This document shows, piece after piece, positions 18,530 to 27,127 of a stretch of 64,000 nt of DNA. Under the pieces are notes generated by a model. It saw only the letters and a list, made by a program, of their open reading frames with translations. It searched no databases and was not told where the DNA came from. The stretch's first letter is position 1. Each line of letters starts with the position of its first letter. The stretch lies in assembly GCF_016629525.1 (NCBI RefSeq), contig NZ_AP024269.1, forward strand, positions 3,038,001-3,102,000, read 5' to 3'. Origin of the DNA: Kaistia sp. 32K (lineage in GTDB: Bacteria; Pseudomonadota; Alphaproteobacteria; Rhizobiales; Kaistiaceae). Position numbers and translations under genes: made by a program.

Positions 18530-18628
18530 TGGCCTGAACGAAGGCCGCCGCTTTGTGTTACCGTCGCCCAGTCGGCGCGCAAGCGCGGGGCGGCACGGCA
18601 TGACGAACGGCTCTGGCAGCCACTGGCC

Positions 18629-19468
18629 TCATGCCTCGGCTTTGACCGGGATCCAGATCTCGACCTCTCCCGAGCCGCTGACGGGGTCGAACCGCTCGTC
18701 GTAGAGCTCGAAATCCGGCGCGCATGCGGCCTCGTGCCCGGATTCCGGCAGGGCCTTGTTCCAGATCGTGTAGACCGTGCGCCCGATCGTGGAGATATGG
18801 CCCCGGTGGACGAACACCAGATAGCGCCGGGCCGGGATGCGGATAGAGGTCAATTCGGCCGGGATATCGGAAGTCTCGGGCACCTCGACACCGCATGTAT
18901 AGTCGAAGTTGCCCGCGCCATCGCCGTTGCTGCAGACACCGTAGCTGGTCCAGCCCACCTGCCCGGGAATACTGCCGATATAGGGTATGAAGCGCTGCCA
19001 GAGCGCGGGTATGCCCTGGTTCGTCTCGAAGCTGAAGCGATCGGACAGTCCCGCGATCCGCAAATCGCCACGGTCCTCGACACGCGGAGACCAGAGTTCA
19101 ACGAACAGGGATTGGTCCATTCGGATGGGCTCCAGAAGTTCGAGGTTGCCGAGATGGCGTTGGGCGCGCACCTGCTCGGGCGTGAGGCCGAACTGATCGC
19201 GAAAGGCCCGGGAGAACGCTTCGTGCGAGCCATAGGCCGCGTCGAGCGCCACCGTCAGGATATCGGGCGCCCCATCGGACAGCGCCCGCGCCGCCTCGGA
19301 GAGGCGACGCCGACGCAGATATCCCATGACAGTGTGTCCGGTTGCGGTTCCGAAGGCGCGCGACAGGTTGAAGCGGGAAACGCCGCTCGCTTCGGCGATC
19401 TCGCCCAGCGTGATCGTCTTCTCGTAGTGGCACTCCATGTACCAAAGAGCTTTCCCGACCGGATCCAT
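18629..19468 (-). CDS. AraC-family regulator with GyrI-like effector domain
   Basis: 279 aa. The double helix-turn-helix is N-terminal (ITLGEIAEASGVSRFNLSRAF and ILTVALDAAYGSHEAFSRAFRDQFG), as in Rob/SoxS-type proteins. Residues 125-279 form a GyrI-like / AraC_E_bind domain (VELWSPRVEDRGDLRIAG ... VEIWIPVKA) that binds small hydrophobic or cationic ligands. The ATG at 19468 has GGGAGGG upstream. It probably answers toxic compounds. Its target is not visible; the neighbouring quinone oxidoreductase is a candidate. Confidence 0.83.
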   Translation of the reverse strand: MDPVGKALWYMECHYEKTITLGEIAEASGVSRFNLSRAFGTATGHTVMGYLRRRRLSEAARALSDGAPDILTVALDAAYGSHEAFSRAFRDQFGLTPEQVRAQRHLGNLELLEPIRMDQSLFVELWSPRVEDRGDLRIAGLSDRFSFETNQGIPALWQRFIPYIGSIPGQVGWTSYGVCSNGDGAGNFDYTCGVEVPETSDIPAELTSIRIPARRYLVFVHRGHISTIGRTVYTIWNKALPESGHEAACAPDFELYDERFDPVSGSGEVEIWIPVKAEA

Positions 19469-19605
19469 GCGCCCTCCCTGACCCCGCCAATCCTATGGTC
19501 GATTCGGAGTGGCTCCACTTGATCGCCGTTGCGACTGCCGCGCCAGCCGATCGGTTGGCGCGACCTTGCCGGTCGCGCCTTTCCACTCGCGCCTGGAATC
19601 CAGAC

Positions 19606-20535
19606 CTACGCCGGGGTCTTGAGCGTCAGGACTGCCTTGCCTGCCAGTGTCCCCTGCTGAATCGCCTTGAGGATCTCGGCGGTCTGGCTCCAGTCCTCGA
19701 TCCGGGAGACATGCGGGTTCAGCACCCCTGTCGCCACGAGTTCGAGGAGTTCATGAAGGTCGGCGGAGAGGTCGCCTTCGACCTCGTTGTAGACAAAGTG
19801 CTTGAGGGTGAAGCTCGACCGGTCCGGGAAGAAGCTGAAGAAATCGATCTGCACCGGCTGACCGCTGGCGGCGCCGAACCACAGCACCAGCCCCTTGCGA
19901 ACCAGTTTCGAGAGCGCCTTCGTCAGCACCGGTCCGCCGATCGATTCCAGGATGATATCGAACGGCTCCAGCTCGCCGTCGAGCGTATGGATGACTTTGG
20001 CGCCGCGCTGCTCGAGCAGCTCGGTCTTTTCGCCCGAACGGGCGAGCGCCGTGACGGAGGCGCCCGCGTTCAGGGCGAGTTCGACGGCGAAGTGACCGAC
20101 GCCACCGGTTGCGCCGGTGATCAGCACGCGTTGCCCCGCCTTGATCCTGGCCTCGCGTACGAGGCGCAGCGCCACCAATCCGGCGAGAGGCAGCGCGGCG
20201 GCGACAGCGGAACCGACACCGGGCGGGACGACGACCGAGAGCTCGGGCCTGGCGATCGCAAATTCGGCGCCGCCGCCGCCCTGCGGGGCATGGACCATCA
20301 CGCGGTCTCCGACGGCCGGGCCGGCGCCATCGCGAGGCGGTTCAACGACCTTACCGACGAAATCGATGCCGACGCGCCACTGAGAATTGGGCGCGGCCAG
20401 CCACAAGAAGTCGGGCCGATTAAGAGAAAACGCCTCGACCTCGACAAGCATTTCGTCGCTCTTTGGAGACGGGACGGCAACTTTAGCCAATTCCACCAAG
20501 CTATCGGCATTACCATTTGCCACTAAAGCACGCAT
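19606..20535 (-). CDS. Zinc-binding-dehydrogenase-family NADPH:quinone oxidoreductase
   Basis: 309 aa, MDR superfamily. GroES-like N-terminal half (EAFSLNRPDFLWL, VGIDFVGKVVEP), then the Rossmann half with LITGATGGVGHFAVELAL for NAD(P)H. Catalytic-zinc Cys/His ligands are absent, as in QOR-type members. The ATG at 20535 follows AAGGAAG. It is divergent from an HxlR regulator with 122 bases between them, a common pairing in which HxlR (QorR-like) represses the reductase and senses quinones or electrophiles. Confidence 0.83.
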   Translation of the reverse strand: MRALVANGNADSLVELAKVAVPSPKSDEMLVEVEAFSLNRPDFLWLAAPNSQWRVGIDFVGKVVEPPRDGAGPAVGDRVMVHAPQGGGGAEFAIARPELSVVVPPGVGSAVAAALPLAGLVALRLVREARIKAGQRVLITGATGGVGHFAVELALNAGASVTALARSGEKTELLEQRGAKVIHTLDGELEPFDIILESIGGPVLTKALSKLVRKGLVLWFGAASGQPVQIDFFSFFPDRSSFTLKHFVYNEVEGDLSADLHELLELVATGVLNPHVSRIEDWSQTAEILKAIQQGTLAGKAVLTLKTPA

Positions 20536-20657
20536 AACAACTTCCTTTGATTGCACAATTCGCCAGGTGATCGGATTTTTCCTGCGGCTCTATTGGCAAA
20601 CATAGGAGAGCTGGTTTCTTCTGGAAAGAAGGCACCTCAAAGTGCTACTGTTTCCTC

Positions 20658-21047
20658 ATGGAAACCAAGAGCAAAACCAACGAAACGGCGTCTTCGATCG
20701 ACAGCAAGGACCGCGCCTTGGCGCGGGAAATGATCGACCGGATCGGGGACAAATGGACCCTGCTCATCATCGCCACGCTCGGCGAGCGGGAGCAGATGCG
20801 GTTCACGGAACTGCTGGATGGGATCGAGGGCATCAGCCAGAAGATGCTGACCAAGACCCTGCGGCAGCTGGAGCGCGATGGCCTGCTGAGCCGCAAGGTC
20901 TACCCTGTCATTCCCCCCAAGGTGGAGTACCGGCTGACGCCGCTCGGCCGCAGCCTGCTGGCGCTGGTCACCGGCATCTGCACTTGGGTAAGCAGCCACC
21001 TGCCTGAAATCGAAAACGCCAGACGCGAATTCGCCCTGAGCGAGTGA
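20658..21047 (+). CDS. HxlR-family transcriptional regulator
   Basis: 129 aa, winged-helix DUF24/HxlR protein: GDKWTLLIIATLG, RFTELLDGIEGISQKMLTKTLRQLERDGLLSR and PPKVEYRLTPLGRSL are all family hallmarks. No internal Cys in the DNA-binding core, so redox sensing by thiols is unlikely. Divergent from the quinone oxidoreductase and most likely its local regulator. Confidence 0.87.
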   Translation: METKSKTNETASSIDSKDRALAREMIDRIGDKWTLLIIATLGEREQMRFTELLDGIEGISQKMLTKTLRQLERDGLLSRKVYPVIPPKVEYRLTPLGRSLLALVTGICTWVSSHLPEIENARREFALSE

Positions 21048-21249
21048 CCCGGCGGACAGTGTTCGTCAGCCTCGCTGACCTCACTGCAGACGACCCGGTC
21101 CACGCCACATATATTGAGGAACGGCTTTCTTGGAGCTGCTCGCCGGGTGACGACAAGGCTGACTGGCGTTAACAGCCTCATACCGCCGCGCTAGACGGCA
21201 GAGGTCCGCCGCTCACCACGGCGGGTCTCTGTGGAGCATCGATCGGAGT

Positions 21250-22131
21250 TTAGTCTACCCTTTCCGCATCGCGGGTACGGCTCGGCATCAATAACACGCT
21301 AATGCGATTGTCAAACCACCTTCGCGCCATAGAAGGTGACTCGAAATATTTAAATAGATCCATATTTGCAACAGCATTTCCAAACGCATCTTCGGCGTTT
21401 AGTTTACTTAAATCTCCCCCAAGATTACTTCTGACGTAGTAATCGGCCCATTTTTCAAATTCAGAGGACAAAACTCGATTGGCCCTAACACCACCACTCG
21501 AGATATTTACATTCGGGAGAGACGTGGCTCTGCGAACCCTAGCGAGGTCCACCTGCATCTCTGACATCATCTGTAGAAGAGCTTGATCGACCGAGCCCGA
21601 CGCCTCCGACAACCCGGACACGTTGAATTTCCCGAAATTATGCAAAAACATCGAATATCCGTCAGAATTTAGACTGGCCTGATAAGTGGCCTCGATCTTC
21701 TTCGCCAAGATCTCCTTAAAATTGACGATCCGCCCAAACCTCAAGTCACGCGGGTAAGTTAAATGCTCGATTATTCCCGTATCAAATGAATAATCAGTCA
21801 CGTCATCCTTGATGATAACAGTAGCCTTGTCGAAGGCAAGTCTAATGCCCAACTCAAACATAACATTTGGATTTTTGCAGCTCACATCACAAACGATGAT
21901 ATCGCTATCATACAAATTTTGAACGATGCGACGCTGTATGAACCCAGTATCGTCAGCATCGCTGACCAAGACGGCGTTAAACTTAAAGGACGATACTGAC
22001 GATACCGCCTCTATCAGTATATTCTTCACATCCAGCCAGTGATCCGCCGAACAGCCATCAATGGCCGATATTGGCATCACCAAACCGCATTTTAGCTCAG
22101 ATTTTTCAGCGACCTGCCCCTTATTTGCCAT
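21250..22131 (-). CDS. Orphan protein with nucleoside deoxyribosyltransferase-like N-terminus
   Basis: 293 aa, unlike its neighbours in base use: many AT-rich codons (ATA, TTA, AAA) in an otherwise GC-rich stretch. Residues 13-115 read like the nucleoside 2-deoxyribosyltransferase / TIR-related Rossmann fold: CGLVMPISAIDG, then IIVCDVSCKNPNVMFELGIRLAF, then ATVIIKDD. That D-x(4)-NPNV-x-FELG pattern marks predicted nucleotide-cleaving or nucleotide-binding proteins, several of them in defence loci. Residues 150-293 have no family I recognise. It stands alone, with its start 194 bases from the 3' end of tRNA-Gln. Probably acquired by transfer; function unknown. Confidence 0.6.
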   Translation of the reverse strand: MANKGQVAEKSELKCGLVMPISAIDGCSADHWLDVKNILIEAVSSVSSFKFNAVLVSDADDTGFIQRRIVQNLYDSDIIVCDVSCKNPNVMFELGIRLAFDKATVIIKDDVTDYSFDTGIIEHLTYPRDLRFGRIVNFKEILAKKIEATYQASLNSDGYSMFLHNFGKFNVSGLSEASGSVDQALLQMMSEMQVDLARVRRATSLPNVNISSGGVRANRVLSSEFEKWADYYVRSNLGGDLSKLNAEDAFGNAVANMDLFKYFESPSMARRWFDNRISVLLMPSRTRDAERVD

Positions 22132-22325
22132 TCACACCCCTCCCATCAACACACCGATTGAGACCAGGTTGCAGACGCAAAAAAATACAAGCAAAAGATG
22201 CGAAAGTCGCCACGACCATGCCCGCAGCAGCAACCCGCCTAGCAAACAGAAAACCTTTACGGTCGAGGCCCGTTTTCAGGACGCCAAACTCGTATTGCAG
22301 CCAATTCTACTGAATTTTGAAAAAG

Positions 22326-22399
22326 TGGCTGGGGAACCTGGATTCGAACCAAGACTAACGGAGTCAGAGTCCGTCGTTCTACCGTTAAACTATTCCCCA
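22326..22399 (-). tRNA. tRNA-Gln (anticodon CTG)
   Basis: On the minus strand the 74 bases fold as a full tRNA. The acceptor TGGGGAA pairs with TTCCCCA, the discriminator is G and CCA is encoded at 22326-22328. The D arm contains AGTTTAACGGTAGAAC. The anticodon stem ACGGA/TCCGT encloses loop CTCTGAC with anticodon CTG. The T arm has GGTTCGAATCC. It reads CAG. The 3' end faces an AT-rich region with an orphan gene. Confidence 0.93.
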
Positions 22400-22424
22400 A
22401 CTAAGCCGTTGAGATAACTCACAC

Positions 22425-22449
22425 AAAAGGCCGGACTTCACTGTCCGGC
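22425..22449 (-). terminator. Hairpin with short T-run in the tRNA-Gln leader
   Basis: GCCGGAC (22430-22436) and GTCCGGC (22443-22449) pair perfectly with a 6-base loop. Read on the minus strand the stem is followed by CTTTTG, like a weak intrinsic terminator. It lies between the predicted promoter and tRNA-Gln, so it is either a leader/processing structure or the end of an unseen leftward transcript. Confidence 0.4.
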
Positions 22450-22485
22450 GGGAGAGTTTCTTCAACTGGCCGCGCCGTGGGTGTG

Positions 22486-22514
22486 GAGATAGGCTGTTTC
22501 GGCATGGGGGTCAA
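22486..22514 (-). promoter_or_regulatory. Predicted sigma-70 promoter of tRNA-Gln
   Basis: On the minus strand TTGACC (22509-22514) and TATCTC (22486-22491) are 17 bases apart, optimal for the housekeeping sigma factor. It would start transcription near 22479, about 80 bases before the tRNA. A hairpin followed by TTTTG lies between promoter and tRNA at 22425-22449 and would belong to the leader. Confidence 0.5.
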
Positions 22515-23008
22515 GCGCCTCTTTCGGCAATTCACAGGCCTCGGCCGCACTGCCGTTTGACACGCGGGAATTGCCCTTGCCGGGCGCCGCCCCGCGCAGG
22601 ATGCCGGAACCGCGGCGCCCCGAGGCGGCACGCCGATCCCTGTCGGCGCGCGGGCATCCTTCGCCGCCGGTGTCGGCGATCCGGATCTCGGGCGGCGCGA
22701 CGGCGGGTGCGCCGGCTCATCAACATCCCGTGAAAAGCGGTGTCGGGTGCGTAAAATCGGCCTTCGCCGACGGCGTCGGACTCACGGTCGAAAACGCAAA
22801 ATCCCTCCCGCGCCGTGGCAGCCGATCGCTGTAATCATTTCAAAATTCATTACAATTTACGGATATCAGCTCGCCGACCTAAACGTCGGCCACCGTAGCA
22901 ACCGCGAGAGCCTTCGCAAAACCCTGACATATCCATCCATTGACCCGATGCAACCATAACGACACCTTCCTGATCATCTTGGGGATTCTTCAGGTAAGGC
23001 GCACGAAA

Positions 23009-23614
23009 ATGACCCTCAAATACATAGTCTTTGCGGCAGCCGCGGGTTTTGTTAGCGCCAATTACGTAGCCGATCCCGGCATGATCTCGACGGCGAGCGC
23101 ACAACCCCGCCTCGGATGCTCTCAGCCGATCCTTTTCGAGATGCTGAAGACATCGGGCTGCGCGTCATACTCATCGAGCGGCAGCGGCGGCGGATCCAGC
23201 CTGCCGTTCGGCCTGACGCGAGCCGTCTCCGGCGGCACCAATCAGGGCCCCGGCACCAATGGCGGCGGCAATAATGGCGGCGGCAACAACGGCGGTGGCA
23301 ACAACGGCGGTGGCAACAACGGCGGTGGCGGCAACACCGGCGGCGGTGGCGATACCGGCCATCATTCCGGCGGCGGCGGCGACACCGGCAGTCACCCCGG
23401 CGGTGGTGGTGACACGGGCAGCCATCCCGGCAGCGGCGATGGGGGCAGCGGCTCCGGCGGCAGCGAAGGCGGCGGCAGCTCCGGCGGTGGTACCGAGGGC
23501 AGCAATAGCGGCGGCAGCAGCGGCGGCGGTGACAGCGGCAGCCACACGGGCAGTGAAGGCGGCGGCAGCAGTGGCAGCAGCGGCGGCGAAGGTGGCGGCG
23601 GCCGGGGCGGCTGA
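23009..23614 (+). CDS. Secreted Gly/Ser-rich low-complexity protein
   Basis: 201 aa. Signal peptide MTLKYIVFAAAAGFVSA, possibly cleaved after TASA near residue 31. A short unique region with two or three Cys (RLGCSQPIL, SGCASY) spans about residues 32-70. The remaining 130 residues are nearly all Gly with Asn, Ser, Asp, Thr and His, in repeats: GGGNN units, then GGGGDTGxHPG units, then GGGS/EGGS units. The DNA repeats are themselves regular, so copy number may vary between strains. The ATG at 23009 has CAGGTAAGG upstream. Probably an extracellular or envelope protein; function unknown. Confidence 0.65.
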   Translation: MTLKYIVFAAAAGFVSANYVADPGMISTASAQPRLGCSQPILFEMLKTSGCASYSSSGSGGGSSLPFGLTRAVSGGTNQGPGTNGGGNNGGGNNGGGNNGGGNNGGGGNTGGGGDTGHHSGGGGDTGSHPGGGGDTGSHPGSGDGGSGSGGSEGGGSSGGGTEGSNSGGSSGGGDSGSHTGSEGGGSSGSSGGEGGGGRGG

Positions 23615-24485
23615 GACGCCCTCATCCGGCAAGGCGGAGGCCAGGCCGGGACGACGGCAAGTGCAGGAATGAGCCAAGGCGACCGAGATCGCCGGCAGAG
23701 TTCGCCTGTGCCCGGCGCAAGGGAACGGCGGCCTGAGAGCAGGCCGCCGTTTCCGCATGCCACAGCCCTCACCGCTTCTACTCAACCAATTCAAAGGCGC
23801 CCGCGGCAGTCGCGCAGCCCTCGGTTTCCATAGTCCTGAGGTGTCCGGCACATAGCGTTTGGGTACCGCCGATCCACACGTGCCCTCACCTGGGCAGAAC
23901 TGGAAGGCTTGGAGAGATTGCAGCGGCGTCCGCGGCGCCGTCTCAGCTTTTGCATGTCGACCCAAATGCACGATGCAGGCGGAGGCGATCGACGGGTCGC
24001 CGGGATCGTACGAATCCTCCTTCGACGCATTGCGGTTCGTAGACAAAGTCTGGCGCAATCCGCCTCGGGGCGTTCCCTGGACCCTCCTTCGAGGCCCGGC
24101 TTCGCCGGGCACCTCAGGATGATGGTCGAGTTCTGGAATGCAGTCCGGGATCTGGCTGTTGCGTGAAATTCGCGTGTAGATAGCGCCATTCAAACAATAC
24201 CGGCCCGACACTCAGGATAATGGCCGAGGTGATCGATCGGCCTGGAGGGCTCTGGCCCAGCACGACCGCTTTGCGTGCTTCGAGACGGCCCTTCGGGCCT
24301 CCTCAGCATGTTGAAGGTGGTGTTGTGCTACGGCCTCCTTAGAGCGTCGGCGCTTCGGACGAACGGGCCCTGCTCGCGGACATCGCAGCCTCCTGTCCGC
24401 TGCCTCCCGACCAGTCCATCGCACCGCTCCTACCTCCCCGGCCCTGTCTTCGCCTCTTGCCTTCCTGGGCCCAACGCCCTATTCA
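23615..24485. other. Long intergenic region with repeat copy
   Basis: About 870 bases without a supported gene. It contains a partial copy of repeat family D at 24074-24133 and GC-rich hairpin sequence. The AT-richer end leads into the arsenic operon promoter. Open frames here have no family signature. Confidence 0.5.
24074..24133. repeat. Dispersed repeat family D, partial copy
   Basis: The segment with CCTCCTTCGAGGCCCGGCTT, then CGCCGGGCACCTCAGGATGA, matches 46151-46206 with only a few differences. At 46091-46197 the same sequence forms the right arm of a long inverted repeat; here only that arm is clear. Non-coding. Confidence 0.65.
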
Positions 24486-24503
24486 TTTCAACACCTCTTG
24501 AAT
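24486..24503 (+). promoter_or_regulatory. Probable ArsR operator
   Basis: TTCAA (24487-24491) and TTGAA (24498-24502) are inverted with a 6-base gap, the pattern bound by arsenic-sensing ArsR repressors. It lies 8 bases before the arsR start, so bound repressor would block transcription start. Binding is inferred. Confidence 0.5.
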
Positions 24504-24510
24504 CATTGAG

Positions 24511-24891
24511 ATGAAGATGAACGAAACCCAGGCCCTCGACGCCTTCGCCGCGCTGTCGCAAGCGACGCGCCTGCAGATGGTACGGATCCTCGTCCAGGCC
24601 GGCCCGGCCGGATTGCCGGCCGGCAGTGTCGGCGAGGCGGTCGGCGTCTCCTCCTCCGGCGCCTCCTTCCACCTCGCCCATCTCGAGCGCGCGGGGCTGA
24701 TCCAGTCCCGCCGCGAACACCGCTCGATCATCTACAGCGCCCGCTTCCAGACGCTCGCCGGACTGGTCGAGTTCCTGATGCGGGACTGCTGCCAGGGCCA
24801 TCCGGAGGTCTGCGCGCCGGCGATCGGTGCCCTCTCCGCCTGCTGCGCCGAGGCGGATGCCGGCGTCCCCGCCGCTCCCGTCGAGGGCTGA
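24511..24891 (+). CDS. arsR: Arsenic-responsive ArsR-family repressor
   Basis: 126 aa winged-helix regulator: ALSQATRLQMVRILV, VSSSGASFHLAHLERAGLI and REHRSIIYSARF are ArsR family features. Cysteines cluster after the helix bundle (RDCCQGHPEVC, then ACCAEAD) and are likely arsenite ligands of the C-terminal-site type. The start is ATG at 24511 or 24517. First gene of arsR-acr3-arsC-arsH, with a TTCAA-N6-TTGAA operator just upstream, so the operon should be self-repressed and opened by arsenite. Confidence 0.87.
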   Translation: MKMNETQALDAFAALSQATRLQMVRILVQAGPAGLPAGSVGEAVGVSSSGASFHLAHLERAGLIQSRREHRSIIYSARFQTLAGLVEFLMRDCCQGHPEVCAPAIGALSACCAEADAGVPAAPVEG

Positions 24892-24894
24892 CCG

Positions 24895-25959
24895 ATGTCC
24901 CGCTTCGAACGATATCTGACCCTGTGGGTCGGGCTCTGCATCCTTGCCGGCATCGGGCTCGGACATCTGGCGCCCGGGCTTTTCGGCGCGCTCGGCGCGA
25001 TGGAAGTCGCGAACGTCAACCTGCCCGTCGCCGTGCTGATCTGGCTGATGATCGTGCCGATGCTGCTCCGCATCGATTTCGCCGCGCTCGGCCAGGTCGG
25101 GCGGCACTGGCGCGGCATCGGTGTGACGCTCTTCGTCAACTGGGCGGTGAAACCGTTCTCGATGGCGCTGCTCGGCTGGCTGTTCGTCGGCCAGCTGTTC
25201 CGCCCCTATCTGCCGGCCGACCAGATCGACAGCTATATCGCCGGCCTGATCCTCCTCGCCGCCGCGCCCTGCACGGCCATGGTCTTCGTCTGGTCGAACC
25301 TGATCCGGGGCGAGCCGCATTTCACGCTGAGCCAGGTGGCGTTGAACGACGTCATCATGGTGGTGGCCTTCGCGCCCGTCGTCGGGTTGCTGCTCGGCCT
25401 CTCGGCGATCACCGTGCCGTGGAACACGCTGCTACTTTCGGTCGGGCTCTACATCGTCCTGCCGGTCATCGCGGCGCAATGGCTGCGCCGGCGCCTCCTC
25501 GCCTCCGGCGGCGAACCGACGCTCGCCCGCCTGCTGCGCATTCTGAGCCCGATCTCGCTGGTGGCGCTGCTTGCCACGCTGGTGCTGCTCTTTGGTTTCC
25601 AGGGCGAGCAGATCCTCGCCCAGCCGCTGGTGATCCTGTTGCTCGCGGTGCCGATCCTGATCCAGGTCTATTTCAACGCCGGGCTCGCCTATTGGCTGAA
25701 CCGCGTCGCGGGCGAGGCGCATTGCGTCGCCGGCCCGTCGGCCCTGATCGGCGCCAGCAACTTCTTCGAGCTCGCGGTCGCCGCCGCCATCAGCCTGTTC
25801 GGCTTTCACTCCGGCGCGGCGCTCGCCACCGTCGTCGGCGTGCTGATCGAGGTGCCGGTGATGCTGTCGGTGGTCTGGATCGTCAATCGCAGCAAGGGCT
25901 GGTACGAGCGCGGAACCGCCTCGCCCTCCGCCCGAACCCAGGAAGAGCCGGCGCCATGA
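24895..25959 (+). CDS. acr3: Arsenite efflux permease, ACR3 family
   Basis: 354 aa with ten hydrophobic segments. Family marks: LPVAVLIWLMIVPMLLRIDF, APCTAMVFVWSNL with the essential Cys in transmembrane segment 4, QVALNDVIMV, and late GPSALIGASNFFELAVAAA. It exports arsenite across the inner membrane using the proton gradient. It starts 3 bases after arsR and overlaps arsC by 4 bases. Confidence 0.9.
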   Translation: MSRFERYLTLWVGLCILAGIGLGHLAPGLFGALGAMEVANVNLPVAVLIWLMIVPMLLRIDFAALGQVGRHWRGIGVTLFVNWAVKPFSMALLGWLFVGQLFRPYLPADQIDSYIAGLILLAAAPCTAMVFVWSNLIRGEPHFTLSQVALNDVIMVVAFAPVVGLLLGLSAITVPWNTLLLSVGLYIVLPVIAAQWLRRRLLASGGEPTLARLLRILSPISLVALLATLVLLFGFQGEQILAQPLVILLLAVPILIQVYFNAGLAYWLNRVAGEAHCVAGPSALIGASNFFELAVAAAISLFGFHSGAALATVVGVLIEVPVMLSVVWIVNRSKGWYERGTASPSARTQEEPAP

Positions 25960-26369
25960 CCGTCACCATCTATCACAACCCCGCCTGCGGCACCTCGCGC
26001 AACACGCTGGCGATGATCCGCCAGAGCGGCGAAGAACCGGTCGTCATCGAATATCTCGTGACGCCGCCGAGCCGCGAGCGGCTCGTGGAGCTGATCCGCG
26101 CCATGGACATCCCGGTCAGGGCGCTGCTGCGCGAGAAGGGCACGCCCTATACGGAATTGGGCCTCGCCGATGCCGCCTGGAGCGATGACGACCTCCTCGG
26201 TTTCATGCTCGCCCACCCGATCCTGATCAACCGCCCGATCGTCGAGACCCCGAAGGGCACGAGACTCTGCCGTCCGTCGGAACGCGTGCTCGGCATCCTG
26301 CCGAACCCGCATTTCGGCCGCTTCGTCAAGGAAGACGGCGAAATCATCGAGACGGACGAGACCCCGTGA
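25956..26369 (+). CDS. arsC: Arsenate reductase, glutaredoxin-dependent
   Basis: 137 aa. The ArsC/Spx-type fold has the active Cys in [11 protein letters not shown] (near residue 11) and the Arg-bearing [18 protein letters not shown]. It reduces arsenate to arsenite with glutathione/glutaredoxin so that Acr3 can export it. The ATG at 25956 overlaps the acr3 stop; the frame is open upstream only across acr3. Confidence 0.9.
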   Translation: MTVTIYHNPACGTSRNTLAMIRQSGEEPVVIEYLVTPPSRERLVELIRAMDIPVRALLREKGTPYTELGLADAAWSDDDLLGFMLAHPILINRPIVETPKGTRLCRPSERVLGILPNPHFGRFVKEDGEIIETDETP

Positions 26370-26374
26370 GATCC

Positions 26375-27127
26375 ATGAATACCCCCGCCAAGAATACCGA
26401 CAAGCACACCGACATGAATACCCAGAACCTGCCCAACCTCGTCGCGCCGCTGTTTCACGCCCCGGACCCAGGCGCCCTGAAGCCTGAGGCCAGCCCGCAT
26501 GCGCCGCGCATTCTCCTGCTCTACGGCTCGGTGCGCGAGCGCTCCTACAGCCGCTTCGCGACGCTCGAGGCGGCGCGGATCCTCGAGGCGCTCGGCGCCG
26601 AGACGAGGATCTTCGATCCGAGCGGCCTGCCGCTGCCGGACGGCGCGCCGTCGAGCCACCCTAAGGTGCAGGAGCTCCGGGAACTCTCGGCCTGGTCGGA
26701 GGGGCAGGTCTGGTGCAGCCCCGAGCGCCACGGCGCCATGACCGCGATCCTGAAGGCCCAGATCGACTGGCTGCCGCTTTCGATCGGCGCGGTGCGGCCG
26801 ACCCAGGGCAAGACGCTGGCCGTGATGCAGGTCAGCGGCGGCTCGCAATCCTTCAACGCCGTCAACCAGCTTCGCGTGCTCGGCCGCTGGATGCGGATGA
26901 TCACCATCCCCAACCAGTCCTCCGTCGCCAAGGCGTTCGAGCAGTTCGACGAGGCCGGGCGGATGAAGCCGTCGTCGTATTACGACCGCATCGTCGACGT
27001 CATGGAGGAACTGATGAAGTTCACGCTGCTGACCCGCGACGCGGCGCCCTACCTGACGGACCGCTACAGCGAGCGCAAGGAAGCCTCGGCCGCGCTGGAG
27101 CAACGCGTCCAGTTGCAGGCGATCTAG
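26375..27127 (+). CDS. arsH: Organoarsenical oxidase ArsH
   Basis: About 250 aa NADPH-dependent FMN flavoprotein. The FMN phosphate loop is [12 protein letters not shown], followed by [21 protein letters not shown] and [12 protein letters not shown]. ArsH oxidises trivalent organoarsenicals and can act as a quinone reductase. The start is ATG at 26375; a GTG at 26366 overlapping the arsC stop is an alternative. Last gene of the arsenic operon. Confidence 0.9.
   Translation: MNTPAKNTDKHTDMNTQNLPNLVAPLFHAPDPGALKPEASPHAPRILLLYGSVRERSYSRFATLEAARILEALGAETRIFDPSGLPLPDGAPSSHPKVQELRELSAWSEGQVWCSPERHGAMTAILKAQIDWLPLSIGAVRPTQGKTLAVMQVSGGSQSFNAVNQLRVLGRWMRMITIPNQSSVAKAFEQFDEAGRMKPSSYYDRIVDVMEELMKFTLLTRDAAPYLTDRYSERKEASAALEQRVQLQAI

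Larger units (their letters stand above)
22400..23008. other. Intergenic region before the Gly-rich gene
   Basis: About 600 bases. The left part carries the tRNA-Gln promoter and leader hairpin. The middle is GC-rich without a supported gene. From about 22830 it turns AT-rich (AATTCATTACAATTTACGG) and likely holds the promoter of the Gly-rich protein gene. Confidence 0.45.

Noticed and set aside
21048..22400. Integrative element next to tRNA-Gln
   Set aside because: Only the AT-rich gene and flank support it. No integrase gene and no repeat of the tRNA 3' end were found near 21050-21250, so I report the gene but not a mobile element.
22419..22631. Possible short gene on the minus strand upstream of tRNA-Gln
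   Set aside because: The frame crosses the predicted tRNA promoter and the leader hairpin, and its product has no recognisable features.
23259..23672. Ala-rich frames within the Gly-rich gene
   Set aside because: Frame-shifted reading of GGC/GGT repeats gives Ala-rich strings; the Gly frame has the signal peptide and ribosome site.
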